A stretch of 64,000 bases of DNA from Sphingobacteriaceae bacterium (lineage in GTDB: Bacteria > Bacteroidota > Bacteroidia > B-17B0 > Aurantibacillaceae), in the NCBI GenBank assembly GCA_002319075.1, contig NVQB01000001.1:2170001-2234000 (forward strand), written 5' to 3'. Position 1 is the stretch's first letter. Every line of letters begins with the position of its first letter. The position numbers and the translations under genes are program-made. Under the pieces are notes generated by a model. The model ran no database searches. It saw only the letters and a list, made by a program, of their open reading frames with translations, and was not told the DNA's origin. Of the stretch, positions 46,169-56,600 are shown piece by piece.

Positions 46169-46408
46169 ATGTCTGACATTGCAAACAAAGTAAAATCAAT
46201 CATCGTAGATAAATTAGGTGTTGATGAAAAAGAAGTAACTCCAACAGCTAGCTTTACTAACGATTTAGGTGCTGATTCACTGGATACAGTTGAACTTATC
46301 ATGGAATTCGAAAAAGAATTTAACATCGCTATTCCTGATGAACAAGCTGAGAAAATTGGTACTGTGGGCGATGCTATCTCTTACATTGAGGCTAACGCAA
46401 AAAACTAA
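46169..46408 (+). CDS. acpP: Acyl carrier protein
   Basis: Carries growing fatty-acyl chains on a phosphopantetheine arm. The 79 residues form the four-helix ACP fold with the attachment serine Ser37 in [14 protein letters not shown]. Acidic as expected. It is 9 bp from fabF, the standard order. Confidence 0.98.
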   Translation: MSDIANKVKSIIVDKLGVDEKEVTPTASFTNDLGADSLDTVELIMEFEKEFNIAIPDEQAEKIGTVGDAISYIEANAKN

Positions 46409-46417
46409 TTCCACCAT

Positions 46418-47671
46418 ATGCAATTAAAACGTGTAGTAGTTACAGGTCTGGGCGCTGTAACCCCATTAGGCAATAGTGTTAATGACTATTGGAATAATCT
46501 TATTAATGGAGTAAGCGGAGCTGCGCCTATTACACGTTTTGATGCATCTAAATTTAAAACCCAGTTCGCCTGTGAGGTGAAGGGCTTTAATCCTGAAGAT
46601 TATTTCGACAAAAAAGAAGCTCGTAAACTGGATGCTTATTCCTGGTACGGGATCGCCGCAAGCGATCAAGCCATGAAGGATAGCGGTTTATTAGCAGAAA
46701 ATATCGATAGAAATGAAATTGGTGTTATTTGGGGAAGTGGTATCGGAGGTTTAGATACTTTTCAAAACGAAACTTTCGCTTTTGCAAAAGGTGATGGTAC
46801 TCCCCGTTTTAATCCTTTCTTTATTCCCAAAATGATTGCTGACATTTGCAGCGGTCATATTTCCATGCGCTTTGGTCTTAGAGGGCCTAATTTTACAACC
46901 GTTTCAGCTTGCGCTTCCTCTACCAATGCCTTGATAGACGCATTTAATTACATTCGTTTAGGCAAAGCAAACGCCATTGTAACAGGCGGAAGTGAGGCTG
47001 CCATTAACGAAAGTGGTATTGGTGGTTTTAACGCCTGCCAGGCCATGAGCACACGCAACGACGATGCCGCAAAGGCTTCTCGTCCCTACGATAAAGACCG
47101 TGATGGTTTTGTTTTAGGAGAAGGCGGAGCTGCTATTATTCTTGAAGAATTAGATCATGCTCTCGCAAGAGGTGCAAAAATATACGCAGAAATTATTGGC
47201 GGAGGCATGAGTGCCGATGCCCATCATATCACTGCCCCACATCCTGAAGGATTAGGTGCTACTTTAGTAATGAAACGTGCATTAAAAGATGCAGGCCTTA
47301 CAGGAACCGAAGTGGATTACATAAACACGCACGGAACCAGCACTCCGCTTGGAGATACAGCTGAATTAAAGGCGATTGTAAATGTGTTTGGCGAACATGC
47401 CTACAAATTAAACATCAGCTCTACAAAAAGTATGACCGGGCACCTTCTTGGTGCTGCAGGAGCAATAGAGGCAATAGCGGCTATCATGGCAGTTAAAACA
47501 GGTATTATTCCTCCTACTATTAATCATACAACTCCTGATCCTGAAATTGATCCAAAATTAAATTTAACGCTCAACAAAATGCAGACGCGTAATGTGGATG
47601 TAGCTATCAGCAATACTTTTGGCTTTGGTGGACACAACGCAGCGGTTGTGATTAGAAAATTTAATCCATAA
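46418..47671 (+). CDS. fabF: 3-oxoacyl-ACP synthase II
   Basis: Condensing enzyme of fatty-acid elongation. The 417 residues have the Cys165-His305-His342 triad in VSACASSTNALID, NTHGTSTPLGD and SMTGHLLGAAG. Length is standard. Translationally close to rnc (5-bp gap). Confidence 0.98.
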   Translation: MQLKRVVVTGLGAVTPLGNSVNDYWNNLINGVSGAAPITRFDASKFKTQFACEVKGFNPEDYFDKKEARKLDAYSWYGIAASDQAMKDSGLLAENIDRNEIGVIWGSGIGGLDTFQNETFAFAKGDGTPRFNPFFIPKMIADICSGHISMRFGLRGPNFTTVSACASSTNALIDAFNYIRLGKANAIVTGGSEAAINESGIGGFNACQAMSTRNDDAAKASRPYDKDRDGFVLGEGGAAIILEELDHALARGAKIYAEIIGGGMSADAHHITAPHPEGLGATLVMKRALKDAGLTGTEVDYINTHGTSTPLGDTAELKAIVNVFGEHAYKLNISSTKSMTGHLLGAAGAIEAIAAIMAVKTGIIPPTINHTTPDPEIDPKLNLTLNKMQTRNVDVAISNTFGFGGHNAAVVIRKFNP

Positions 47672-47675
47672 TATT

Positions 47676-48416
47676 TTGGCTTTAAAAAGACTATTATCGC
47701 TATTAGGTACCACTGATATCAAGAGCGATAAGGGTTTTAAGAACTGGATCAAAACCACTACGGGTTACTCTCCAAAAAATATTTCTTTATACCAACAAGC
47801 CTTTTTTCACAGTAGCATTTCTGTAAAACGAAGTGGTACCACTGTTAGCAACGAACGTCTTGAATTTCTTGGCGATGCGATTCTTGGCGCTGTGGTAGCC
47901 GATTACCTTTTTAAAATGTATCCATTTAAAGACGAAGGTTTTTTAACGCAGTTAAGAAGCAAAATCGTAAATGGTCAGAATTTAAAAGAGCTTGCTCTGA
48001 AGTTTGGGTTCAATCATTTTTTGAAAGCAAGCCTTACTAAGGACGAAAAAACTAAATCCAGCGCCTATGGAGATGCCTTTGAAGCTTTTATTGGCGCGGT
48101 GTATCTCGATATGGGTTATAACAAAACAAAAACGTTTGTTATCTCCCGTATTATAAAAATTCATGTAGACACCGAGAACCTCGCCAAAACAAATGAAGAT
48201 TACAAAAGTCAATTACAAATTTATTGTCAGAAAAATAAATATGCACTGGAGTACAAGTTACTGAGTGAAGAACGGCAAGGCGCCAATAAAATGTATGTAA
48301 TTGAAGTTTACGTTAACGGAAAACCCTATACAAAGTTTGAAAGTTATAGTAAACGTACAGCTGAACAAAAGGCAGCACAGCTTACCTTAGAGCAATTAAG
48401 CATAGAAGGTGGCTAA
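47676..48416 (+). CDS. rnc: Ribonuclease III
   Basis: Cleaves double-stranded RNA in rRNA and mRNA processing. The 246 residues contain the catalytic signature NERLEFLGDAILGAVVADYLF, the second acidic cluster around SSAYGDAFEAFIGAVYLD and a C-terminal double-stranded RNA-binding domain (about 170-240). The start is TTG at 47676, four bases after the fabF stop; there is no ATG before the conserved region. Coupled translation with fabF is likely. Confidence 0.95.
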   Translation: MALKRLLSLLGTTDIKSDKGFKNWIKTTTGYSPKNISLYQQAFFHSSISVKRSGTTVSNERLEFLGDAILGAVVADYLFKMYPFKDEGFLTQLRSKIVNGQNLKELALKFGFNHFLKASLTKDEKTKSSAYGDAFEAFIGAVYLDMGYNKTKTFVISRIIKIHVDTENLAKTNEDYKSQLQIYCQKNKYALEYKLLSEERQGANKMYVIEVYVNGKPYTKFESYSKRTAEQKAAQLTLEQLSIEGG

Positions 48417-48894
48417 ATACGTTTTACATAGCAGCGAAGACGATCTCGATTTTGTGCTGATTGGCATAACTTGTCCCGAAAATCAGTACGCTGTTCTCAG
48501 TATTGTAGATGATGCTTTAAAAATCAATTTAGTCCTCAGCGACTACATTCCTTTTAATTTAAAAGAAGGTCGAATTTTTAAGTTCTCTCTTTATCGCTTT
48601 CTGGATGAAGAACTCGGACTAGAATACTATTTTATACCTAATATCAGCAATTTCGAAGAGCCTAATTTAAGCGTGTCGGCAACCCGCGATCTATTCGCGG
48701 GACTTGAAATTGAAGAGAGTGTTAGGCTGATAAAAGAACTACCCAAAACTGATTATTTCCTCATTCTTAAAGGAGAAGATCTGCATAATTACCAATTCAA
48801 AATTATAGAACGTTTAAAACACTTTCCGGACATAATTCAAATCCAGGCTATAGAGCCCCAGGATCTTCCAAGTAAAAGAAATTTGATTTTTTAA
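48409..48894 (+). CDS. IPExxxVDY-family protein
   Basis: A 161-residue protein starting at GTG 48409, 8 nt before the rnc stop. It matches the small Bacteroidota family named after an IPExxxVDY motif; here the motif is degenerate (ELPKTDYFLILKG). The position directly after rnc is that of the family in other genomes. Function unknown. The pyruvate kinase gene that often follows in relatives is not present. Confidence 0.78.
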   Translation: MAKYVLHSSEDDLDFVLIGITCPENQYAVLSIVDDALKINLVLSDYIPFNLKEGRIFKFSLYRFLDEELGLEYYFIPNISNFEEPNLSVSATRDLFAGLEIEESVRLIKELPKTDYFLILKGEDLHNYQFKIIERLKHFPDIIQIQAIEPQDLPSKRNLIF

Positions 48895-49014
48895 CCCTGG
48901 TCCTTTGTGCCTCGAAGCAGTGAACTAACGCCAGAAAAAATGCCTTGTTTAGTTTTTATAATTGTTGGCATTCTGTAACCCCAATTATTTCATTTTTCTA
49001 AATATCTTTACGCT

Positions 49015-49665
49015 ATGGAAGACTTGAAAAATCACATCACCAAACTGAGAGAAGACTTTACAAAAGGAACTCTTAGCGAAGCCGATGTTAGCACCGAGCC
49101 GCTAAATCAGTTTACGCTGTGGCTACAACAAGCTGTAGATTCAAGGATTCCCGAAGTTCAGGCGATGAATCTTTCTACCGTTTCACAAAATGGACGTCCC
49201 TCTTCCCGAATAGTTTACCTCAGAGAATTTGATCAAGCGGGTTTTTCTTTCTATACAAACTACAATTCTAAAAAAGGAACTGAACTTCAGAATAATCCCT
49301 ATGCAAGCCTCACTTTTTTTTGGCCAGAATTAGAAAGACAAATTCGCATTGAAGGCAAAGTAGAAAAAGCAAGCGCTGTACAAAGTGATGCCTATTATAA
49401 TGCGAGACCTTACGATTCCAAAATTGGCGCATGGGCAAGCAATCAAAGTCACAGTATTTTTTCACGTGGCGATTTAGAAATAAAAATTGAAGAAATAAAA
49501 AAACTGAATACTCCTGAAGCCATTAAACGTCCTGACTTCTGGGGAGGATTCGTTTTGCAGGCAGACTATTTTGAATTCTGGCAGGGAAGAAAAAGTCGTC
49601 TTCATGATAGAATTGTTTACACCTTAGAAAATAACTACTGGAAAATTACAAGACTCGCACCCTAA
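49015..49665 (+). CDS. pdxH: Pyridoxamine 5'-phosphate oxidase
   Basis: FMN-dependent oxidation of pyridoxine/pyridoxamine phosphate to pyridoxal phosphate. The 216 residues contain RIVYLREFDQAGFSFYTNYNSKKG (FMN site), the WPELERQIRIEG segment and the C-terminal EFWQGRKSRLHDR signature. TATCTTTA lies 10 bp before the ATG, a near-consensus -7 element. Probably monocistronic. Confidence 0.96.
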   Translation: MEDLKNHITKLREDFTKGTLSEADVSTEPLNQFTLWLQQAVDSRIPEVQAMNLSTVSQNGRPSSRIVYLREFDQAGFSFYTNYNSKKGTELQNNPYASLTFFWPELERQIRIEGKVEKASAVQSDAYYNARPYDSKIGAWASNQSHSIFSRGDLEIKIEEIKKLNTPEAIKRPDFWGGFVLQADYFEFWQGRKSRLHDRIVYTLENNYWKITRLAP

Positions 49666-49784
49666 TGTGTCAACTACACTCTGCATGACAGTTTCCAAAG
49701 CAAACTATCACTTCTAACGTAGCCGGGAATGATTAAGCAAAGAATGCCATGACCGAGAGGGTAAAAAGAAAAATAACTAATATG

Positions 49785-50834
49785 ACTAGAGAAGAAAAAA
49801 TAAAAAACTTTGACGCAAACGGAATTGGTCAATTAAACGATGGAATGTTTGGTTTACCTTTTTCATTAGAAGAATGTGAAACGGTACTAATTCCTGTTCC
49901 ATGGGAAGTTACAGTGAGCTACGGTGGCGGCACCGCTGATGGCCCCAAAGCCATATTAGACGCAAGTTACCAGGTAGATCTCTATGATCCATTTGTAAAA
50001 GATGCCTGGAAAAAAGGAATCGCCATGGATGAGTTGAGCGACGAGGTAAGAACTAAAAGCAATGAGTTACGTCAATCTGCTGAACGTTATATCGATGCGC
50101 TTGCTAATGGTGCTAACGAACACAATGAAGATATGATCAAAGTTTCTGCACACATTAAAAACGAATGTTTGTGGTTAAACACCTGGGTGAAAAACCGCGT
50201 GCTTCATTTTTTAAATCAAAACAAATGTGTTGGACTGGTTGGTGGCGATCACTCCACACCACTGGGAATGATGCAGGCTTTAGCAGAAAAATTCGAAAAC
50301 TTCGCCATCCTTCAAATAGATGCCCATGCCGATCTTCGTGATGCATACGAAGGTTTTGAGTTTTCTCACGCTTCTATTATGTTTAATGCTTTAAAAATTA
50401 AACAGGTTGAAAAATTAGTGCAGGTTGGTATCCGCGATTACTGTGAAGATGAACTGAACATTATAAATGATAGTAATGGAAGGGTGAAAACGTTTTTTGA
50501 TCGCGACATTAAATACGCGCAATATAATGGAGATAGCTGGGACCGGATTTGTAACCGCATTGTAAACGAGTTACCTCAGCATATTTATTTGAGCTTTGAT
50601 ATTGACGGACTTGATCCGAAATTATGTCCGAATACTGGAACCCCTGTTGCTGGTGGATTTGAAACGGAGCAAGTTTTGTTTCTACTCGAAAAAATCGTAA
50701 GCAGCGGTAGAAAAATTATTGCTTTCGATTTAAACGAGGTTAGTCCTGCTGAGGAAAATGACTGGGATGCAAATGTGGCCGCCCGTTTACTTTACCGTAT
50801 TGCCAACATGGCTGCACTAAGTCAAAAAAAATAA
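49785..50834 (+). CDS. Ureohydrolase (agmatinase/arginase family)
   Basis: Manganese enzyme releasing urea from a guanidino compound. I start at ATG 49785 (349 residues), because MTREEKIKNFDANGIGQLNDG matches the family N-terminus in two pieces; an in-frame ATG 36 bases upstream gives 361. Metal ligands are in GGDHSTPLG, DAHADLRDAYEG and SFDIDGLDP, followed by GTPVAGG. The family name in this phylum is 'agmatinase family', but arginine as substrate is equally possible. The thioredoxin-like gene begins 4 bp after its stop. Confidence 0.85.
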   Translation, partial: TREEKIKNFDANGIGQLNDGMFGLPFSLEECETVLIPVPWEVTVSYGGGTADGPKAILDASYQVDLYDPFVKDAWKKGIAMDELSDEVRTKSNELRQSAERYIDALANGANEHNEDMIKVSAHIKNECLWLNTWVKNRVLHFLNQNKCVGLVGGDHSTPLGMMQALAEKFENFAILQIDAHADLRDAYEGFEFSHASIMFNALKIKQVEKLVQVGIRDYCEDELNIINDSNGRVKTFFDRDIKYAQYNGDSWDRICNRIVNELPQHIYLSFDIDGLDPKLCPNTGTPVAGGFETEQVLFLLEKIVSSGRKIIAFDLNEVSPAEENDWDANVAARLLYRIANMAALSQKK

Positions 50835-50838
50835 ATCT

Positions 50839-52071
50839 GTGAAATCTGTATCAAAACTTATACTTCTATTAATGCTGATTAGCACGAGCCTATTCTCTAA
50901 AAAGTTAAAACAAGGGGTATATCGTGGGGTCCTTTTTCTCAACGAAGAAAAAGGTATTGAGCTTCCCTTTAATTTTAGCGTGAATTACAAAGGTAAAAAA
51001 CCCATCATTGTTATTACTAATGCTGACGAAAAAATAAGCATTGATGAAATTACCATAAAAGGGGATTCGGTAAATTTTAAAATGCCAGTATTTGATACAG
51101 AATTCAAAACTGTAATTGTTGGCGATAACCTCGAAGGCCTATGGATCAATAACTACAAGAGTGGCAACAATAAAATAAAATTTAAGGCCACTTTTGGAGA
51201 AGCAAGGCGATTTCTATTTACACCTGAAAAATCTGTCCCCTTATTTGAAGGAAAATGGGAAGTTGTGTTCTCTCCCGAAAATCAAAACGTTACTAAAGCT
51301 ATTGGCGCCTTTCATCATACCGAACAAACAGAACAAGTTACCGGAACTTTTTTAACCGAAACCGGTGATTACCGCTACCTTGAAGGAATGCAGAGCGGCA
51401 ATAAACTGTTTCTTTCTTCATTTGACGGCTCTCATGCATATTTATTCACAGTAGAACAAAATAAAGGTTTTCTCATAAATGGTAAATTTTATGCTGGCAG
51501 TACATGGGAAGAAAACTGGGGCGCCAGACTGAACCCTGATTTCAGGTTAGCGGACCCTGAGGAAATAAGTTTCGTAAAAAATAAAGATGAAAAAATAAAT
51601 TTCACTTTCCCTGATTTAAATGGAAAACAAGTTTCATTAAACGATAAAAAATTTGAAAACAAGCCCGTAATCGTGCAGGTTATGGGAAGTTGGTGTCCTA
51701 ACTGTATGGACGAAAGTCTCTATTTCTCTTCCCTTTATACAACTTATAAAAAAGAAGGTTTAGAAATAGTTGCCTTAGCTTTTGAAAAAACAACTGATTT
51801 TGAAAAAGCGAAAATACAGGTTGCACGAATGAAAAAACGATTGTCGATTGGTTACGATATTCTTATCACGCAGCAAACAGGTAAAGATAAAGCCGGTGAA
51901 GTGTTATCTGCATTAAATAAAATTACAGCTTTTCCTACCACTATCTTTTTAAACAAAGAACATAAAGTAGTTAAGGTTCACACGGGGTTCAGCGGGCCCG
52001 CCACGGGTAATGAATACGAAATTTATAAACAAAGAACCGAAAACCTAATTAAATCTTTATTAAAAGACTAA
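50839..52071 (+). CDS. TlpA-like thioredoxin-fold protein
   Basis: A 410-residue exported protein beginning at GTG 50839, which opens a signal peptide (KLILLLMLISTSLFS). Residues 25-240 form a beta-rich region like the DUF4369-type N-terminal domain of other Bacteroidota TlpA proteins; the thioredoxin domain (about 250-400) carries the active site WCPNC. It is likely to act in periplasmic disulfide handling. Overlaps ribE by one base. Confidence 0.85.
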   Translation: MKSVSKLILLLMLISTSLFSKKLKQGVYRGVLFLNEEKGIELPFNFSVNYKGKKPIIVITNADEKISIDEITIKGDSVNFKMPVFDTEFKTVIVGDNLEGLWINNYKSGNNKIKFKATFGEARRFLFTPEKSVPLFEGKWEVVFSPENQNVTKAIGAFHHTEQTEQVTGTFLTETGDYRYLEGMQSGNKLFLSSFDGSHAYLFTVEQNKGFLINGKFYAGSTWEENWGARLNPDFRLADPEEISFVKNKDEKINFTFPDLNGKQVSLNDKKFENKPVIVQVMGSWCPNCMDESLYFSSLYTTYKKEGLEIVALAFEKTTDFEKAKIQVARMKKRLSIGYDILITQQTGKDKAGEVLSALNKITAFPTTIFLNKEHKVVKVHTGFSGPATGNEYEIYKQRTENLIKSLLKD

Positions 52072-52655
52072 TGTTTACAGGAATTATAGAGACACTTGCG
52101 AAAGTTGAAAAAATTGAAAAGGAGGAGTCAAATGTGCACTTTACCTTTTCGAGTAATATAACCGGCGAATTAAAGATAGATCAGAGTGTAGCTCATAACG
52201 GAGTTTGTTTGACCGTCGTCAAAATTGATGGTAATCGGTATACTGTAACTGCTATTGATGAAACACTTAAGAGAACCAATCTCGGAGAACTGCTAATTGG
52301 CTCACTTGTAAACTTAGAGCGTTGTATGCCTGCAACAGGTCGCTTCGACGGGCATATTGTACAGGGACATGTAGACACCACTGCTACCTGTAAAGAAGTG
52401 AATGATCTAAAGGGAAGTTGGGAATTTACATTCGAACATCAAAAATCAAATACAAACATCACTGTCGAAAAAGGAAGCATCACTATTAACGGTGTTAGTT
52501 TAACAGTTGTAAAATCTACAGACACTGGTTTTTCTGTGCATATTATTCCTTACACCTTTGAACATACAAACTTTAAATCTTTTAAACCTGGCTCTGTCGT
52601 TAATCTTGAATTCGATATCGTTGGAAAATACGTTGCCAGGCTTCTTGCCCGATAA
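52071..52655 (+). CDS. ribE: Riboflavin synthase, alpha chain
   Basis: Converts two 6,7-dimethyl-8-ribityllumazine molecules to riboflavin. The 194 residues are two lumazine-binding repeats, each with a MFTGIIE-like or GHVDTT motif (HIVQGHVDTTATC at about 97-109). The start overlaps the TlpA stop (TAATG). No FMN riboswitch precedes it. Confidence 0.95.
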   Translation: MFTGIIETLAKVEKIEKEESNVHFTFSSNITGELKIDQSVAHNGVCLTVVKIDGNRYTVTAIDETLKRTNLGELLIGSLVNLERCMPATGRFDGHIVQGHVDTTATCKEVNDLKGSWEFTFEHQKSNTNITVEKGSITINGVSLTVVKSTDTGFSVHIIPYTFEHTNFKSFKPGSVVNLEFDIVGKYVARLLAR

Positions 52656-52722
52656 AGTTTATTGCTTTCATTAGGCCTCTGATTAATTTTTTTTTTAAAT
52701 AAAAAATTTCATCTTTACATAA

Positions 52723-53508
52723 ATGAAGCTCAGAGCACTCATAGTGGATGATGAAATTCACGCAAGGGAAAATATAAAGTACTTACTCGAAAATTTTTGT
52801 CCCGAAATTGAAATTGTTGCCATGGCCGGCGACCTGGAGACCGCAAGAAGTTACGTTAAGAATTTGACTCCTCAAGTTCTGTTTCTGGACATCTGCATGC
52901 CTTCAGGCACCGAAGGTTTTGACTTTTTAGAGTCTCTTCCCGATAAAAAATTTCAGGTAGTATTCGTAACTGCCTTCAAAGATTACGCGATTCGGGCTTT
53001 GAACGCTAATGCCATTCATTATTTACAAAAGCCCGTAGATGTTGACGATCTAAAAGTCGCTGTAAAAAAGTTAGTTGCTACAAATCAACTCTTTATTGAA
53101 AATCAGGAGCAACTTTCAAATTACATCAAGTCACTTGAAAATCTTTCAAAAGCTCTTATCCCCTCTCTCGGCGTATCGCGCATCACTATTAATCACTCCA
53201 AAGGCTTTAAAATAGTCGACCCAAATGATTTTATGTATCTGGAAGGCGAAGGAAATTATACTTCGATAATTTTTGTAGATGGTACAAAGTATGTAGATAC
53301 AAAAACTATTGGCATTTACGAGGACATGCTTGATCCCCAGCGTTTTTTTAGAATTCATAAATCACACATAGTAAACGTTTTATATGTTAAGGAATATCTC
53401 AACGATGGCGGACATTTTGTTGTAATGAAAGACAATTCCAAACTAACTATCTCGCGATTAAGAGTGCCGCAATTTCTCGAATTTTTTAAGCGCCGGAAAA
53501 AGTTATAA
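52723..53508 (+). CDS. LytTR-family response regulator
   Basis: A 261-residue regulator: receiver domain (about 1-118) with acidic pocket DDE at 9-11 and phospho-acceptor Asp56 (FLDICMP), then a LytTR DNA-binding domain (about 155-258). It is encoded directly before the propeller-type kinase and is presumably its partner. LytTR proteins usually bind pairs of direct repeats; I did not find a convincing site nearby. Confidence 0.92.
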   Translation: MKLRALIVDDEIHARENIKYLLENFCPEIEIVAMAGDLETARSYVKNLTPQVLFLDICMPSGTEGFDFLESLPDKKFQVVFVTAFKDYAIRALNANAIHYLQKPVDVDDLKVAVKKLVATNQLFIENQEQLSNYIKSLENLSKALIPSLGVSRITINHSKGFKIVDPNDFMYLEGEGNYTSIIFVDGTKYVDTKTIGIYEDMLDPQRFFRIHKSHIVNVLYVKEYLNDGGHFVVMKDNSKLTISRLRVPQFLEFFKRRKKL

Positions 53509-53625
53509 TACATTTAAATACATCAATCCTACATTTTAACTGCTAAGAGCTACATTCCACGCAATCACAGTTAATTTTCGTTTTCCACCATTTTCTGTAA
53601 GAATATTTATCGTATTTTTAATCAT

Positions 53626-56600
53626 ATGTATCAAGCCATAAACAGGTCGGCGAAGCGCATGCGACTCATACTCACATTTTTGCTGATTTTTATTTCTAGT
53701 TTAACTCCCTTACTGGCGCAGCATTACAATTTTATTAATTACTCAACCGAATCCGGACTAGCACAATCTCAAATCAGATCTATTGCCCAGGATAGAAATG
53801 GCTATCTCTGGCTAGGAACACTTGCCGGTTTAACCAAATACGACGGCAAAAAATTCGTGAACTATTCCATTCAAAATGGCCTCATCGATAACCAGATTTT
53901 TTCCTTAACAGAAGACAAATCCATGGGGCTTTGGATAGGAACCCTGGGCGGGCTTAATTATTTTGACGGAGAAAAATTTAAGTCCTATCTATTTAAAGAA
54001 GATATGGCCGAAAACTCTGTTACCTCCCTCGGACAAGATCTGCAAGGGAACTTATGGCTGGCAACGGATGGTTCAGGAGTTTGCAAATTCAGCGGAAATA
54101 AATTTGAATATTTTACGGAGGAAAGCGGTATTATAAATAACAACGTACGGAGCGTTTGTGTTGACGAAAAAGGCTGGGTGTGGTTTGGAACAAAAGGAGG
54201 TATTTGTTATTACGATGGAAAAGGATTTAAAACACTCGACACTACTATTCTTCAGCCCCGAAACGTAAGTCATATTTTCACGGACAAACATAAAAAAATA
54301 TGGTTCAGTACCTTTGGCGAAGGAGTATACAGCTTCGATGGCAAGAGTTTTAAAAATTACAACGAAACACATGGATTGATAAATGATTGGATTCGCTCAG
54401 CAATAGAAGATTCTGATGGTAACATTTGGTTCGCTTCAAAGTTTGGTCTCTCCCGTTATGACGGAAAAACTTTTATGAACTTCACAGAATCGGAAGGTTT
54501 GCCCGTTGACAACACGAATATTGTTTTTGAAGACAAAGAAAAAAATATCTGGATCGGCTCTGATGGAAAAGGCCTCTGCAAATTCTTGGGAGAAACCTTT
54601 ACTTACCTTACAACGAAAGATAGCTTAAGCAGCAATTTTGTTTTGTCTATTGTTGAAGATAAGGATGAAAATCTTTGGTTTTCTACCTTTGGTAAAGGAA
54701 TCACCAAAAAAGAAAAAGGGCACACTAAAGTTTACACAACAAATCAAGGCTTAAACAACAATACCATCTGGGCCAGTTTAAAAGACCGTGAAAATAATTT
54801 ATGGTTTTGTACATCTGATGGGATTAGCAAATTCGACGGCAAAAAATTTAAAAATTACAGTCTTGATGATGGTTTAGGCGCAAAAATAGTTTACTCTATT
54901 TGCCAGGATTATAAGGGTAATTTATGGTTGGGAACCAGCAAAGGGGTTTCTGTTTTCGATGGCCAGCATTTTAAGAATTATATTTCAGGGGAAGATAATA
55001 TCGGAAAAGAAGTTACAAGTATTGTAGAAGATAAAAACAAGCGTCTATGGTTTGCAACAAGAAATGGGCTCTTCAAATTTGAAAATGGCGTGTTTTCTAA
55101 ATACACCACAGCAGATGGATTATGCAATATTCATTTGCTTTCTTTAGTCGTTGACAATGACAACAATCTATGGATAGGATCAAGAGCCGGAATTAATTAT
55201 TACGATGGTAAAACATTTTCTAAAATTTTAATAGGAGATATTTTTAATTCAAACAATGTTTGTTTTCTCGCGCTTGATAAAAAAGAAATGCTTTGGATAG
55301 GAACAAACAGTGGCGTTTTTCTATTGGATTCCAGAGAATATATCCGCACAAAAAAAATTAAATTTCGTCACTACACCATTTTTGACGGATTACCAGGCAT
55401 GGAATGTAACCAGAATGCAGCATTCAAAGATCACCTTGGAAACATTTGGATGGGTACTACAGAAGGGCTTATCAAATATGATCCGAATATAAAAGATTTT
55501 CACTCCAGCGATTTTGAACCCATCACACATATTTCAGGAATCAGATTATTTTTAAAAGATACCAATTGGACTAATGTCACAACAGAAATTGATTCCCTAA
55601 CCCTATTACCGAAAAATCTGAAAGTAAAATATCAAACTACTCATTTTACTTTTGATTATATCGGTATAAAACTCAGCAATCCTTCTTCTGTTAGGTATAA
55701 ATATATGCTTGAAGGGTTTGACGATAACTGGTCGGCTGTTACCGAAGCAAATTTTGCAACCTATTCAAATTTACCCAGTGGCAAATACACTTTTAAAGTT
55801 ATAGCAGGAGATCTTGTGGGTAACTGGAACAAAATTCCTACTGCTTTTAGTTTCGAAATTCTTCCTCCATTCTGGACCACCTGGTGGTTTATTTTGTTGT
55901 GCGTGTTAAGCTTCCTGTTTCTTCTTTGGCTGCTTTATAAATGGAGAGTAAACGAGATCCGTAAAAAACATCAGACGCAGCAGCTCGAATACAAATCGAA
56001 ACTCATGTTACTTGAACATCAAAGTTTGAATTCGAGTATGAACCGGCATTTTATTTTTAATGCGCTCAACTCTATTCAGTATTACATGAATAAAGAAGAT
56101 AAATTGTCTGCTCACAAATATCTATCCCGCTTTGCAAAACTCATCCGCATGAACCTCGACAGCTCTATGAGTAATCTTGTTTCTGTGTCTGAAGAAATCG
56201 AAAGACTTGATCTTTACCTGCAAATAGAGTTGATGCGCTTTGAAGACAAATTCGAATACGACATTCACATTGCAGATGATGTAGATATTGAATCCATTGA
56301 AATTCCGCCCATGCTCCTGCAACCCTATGTTGAGAATTGTATTTTGCATGGCATATTACCTTCAGGTAAAAGCGGAAGAATAGATATTCGTGTTGAACAA
56401 AATACGACAGATGATGGAATTGTTTTTAGTATCGAAGACAATGGGATTGGAATTGAAGAAAGCAAGGCAAGAAAATTACTTACAAAAAACCCCCACGTTT
56501 CAAGAGGTACTTCCATAACGGCCCAAAGAATTCAATTATTGGGCGCTATGAATAATGTAAATATTACTATAAATGGTCCATTTGAGCTCAAAAATGTTAA

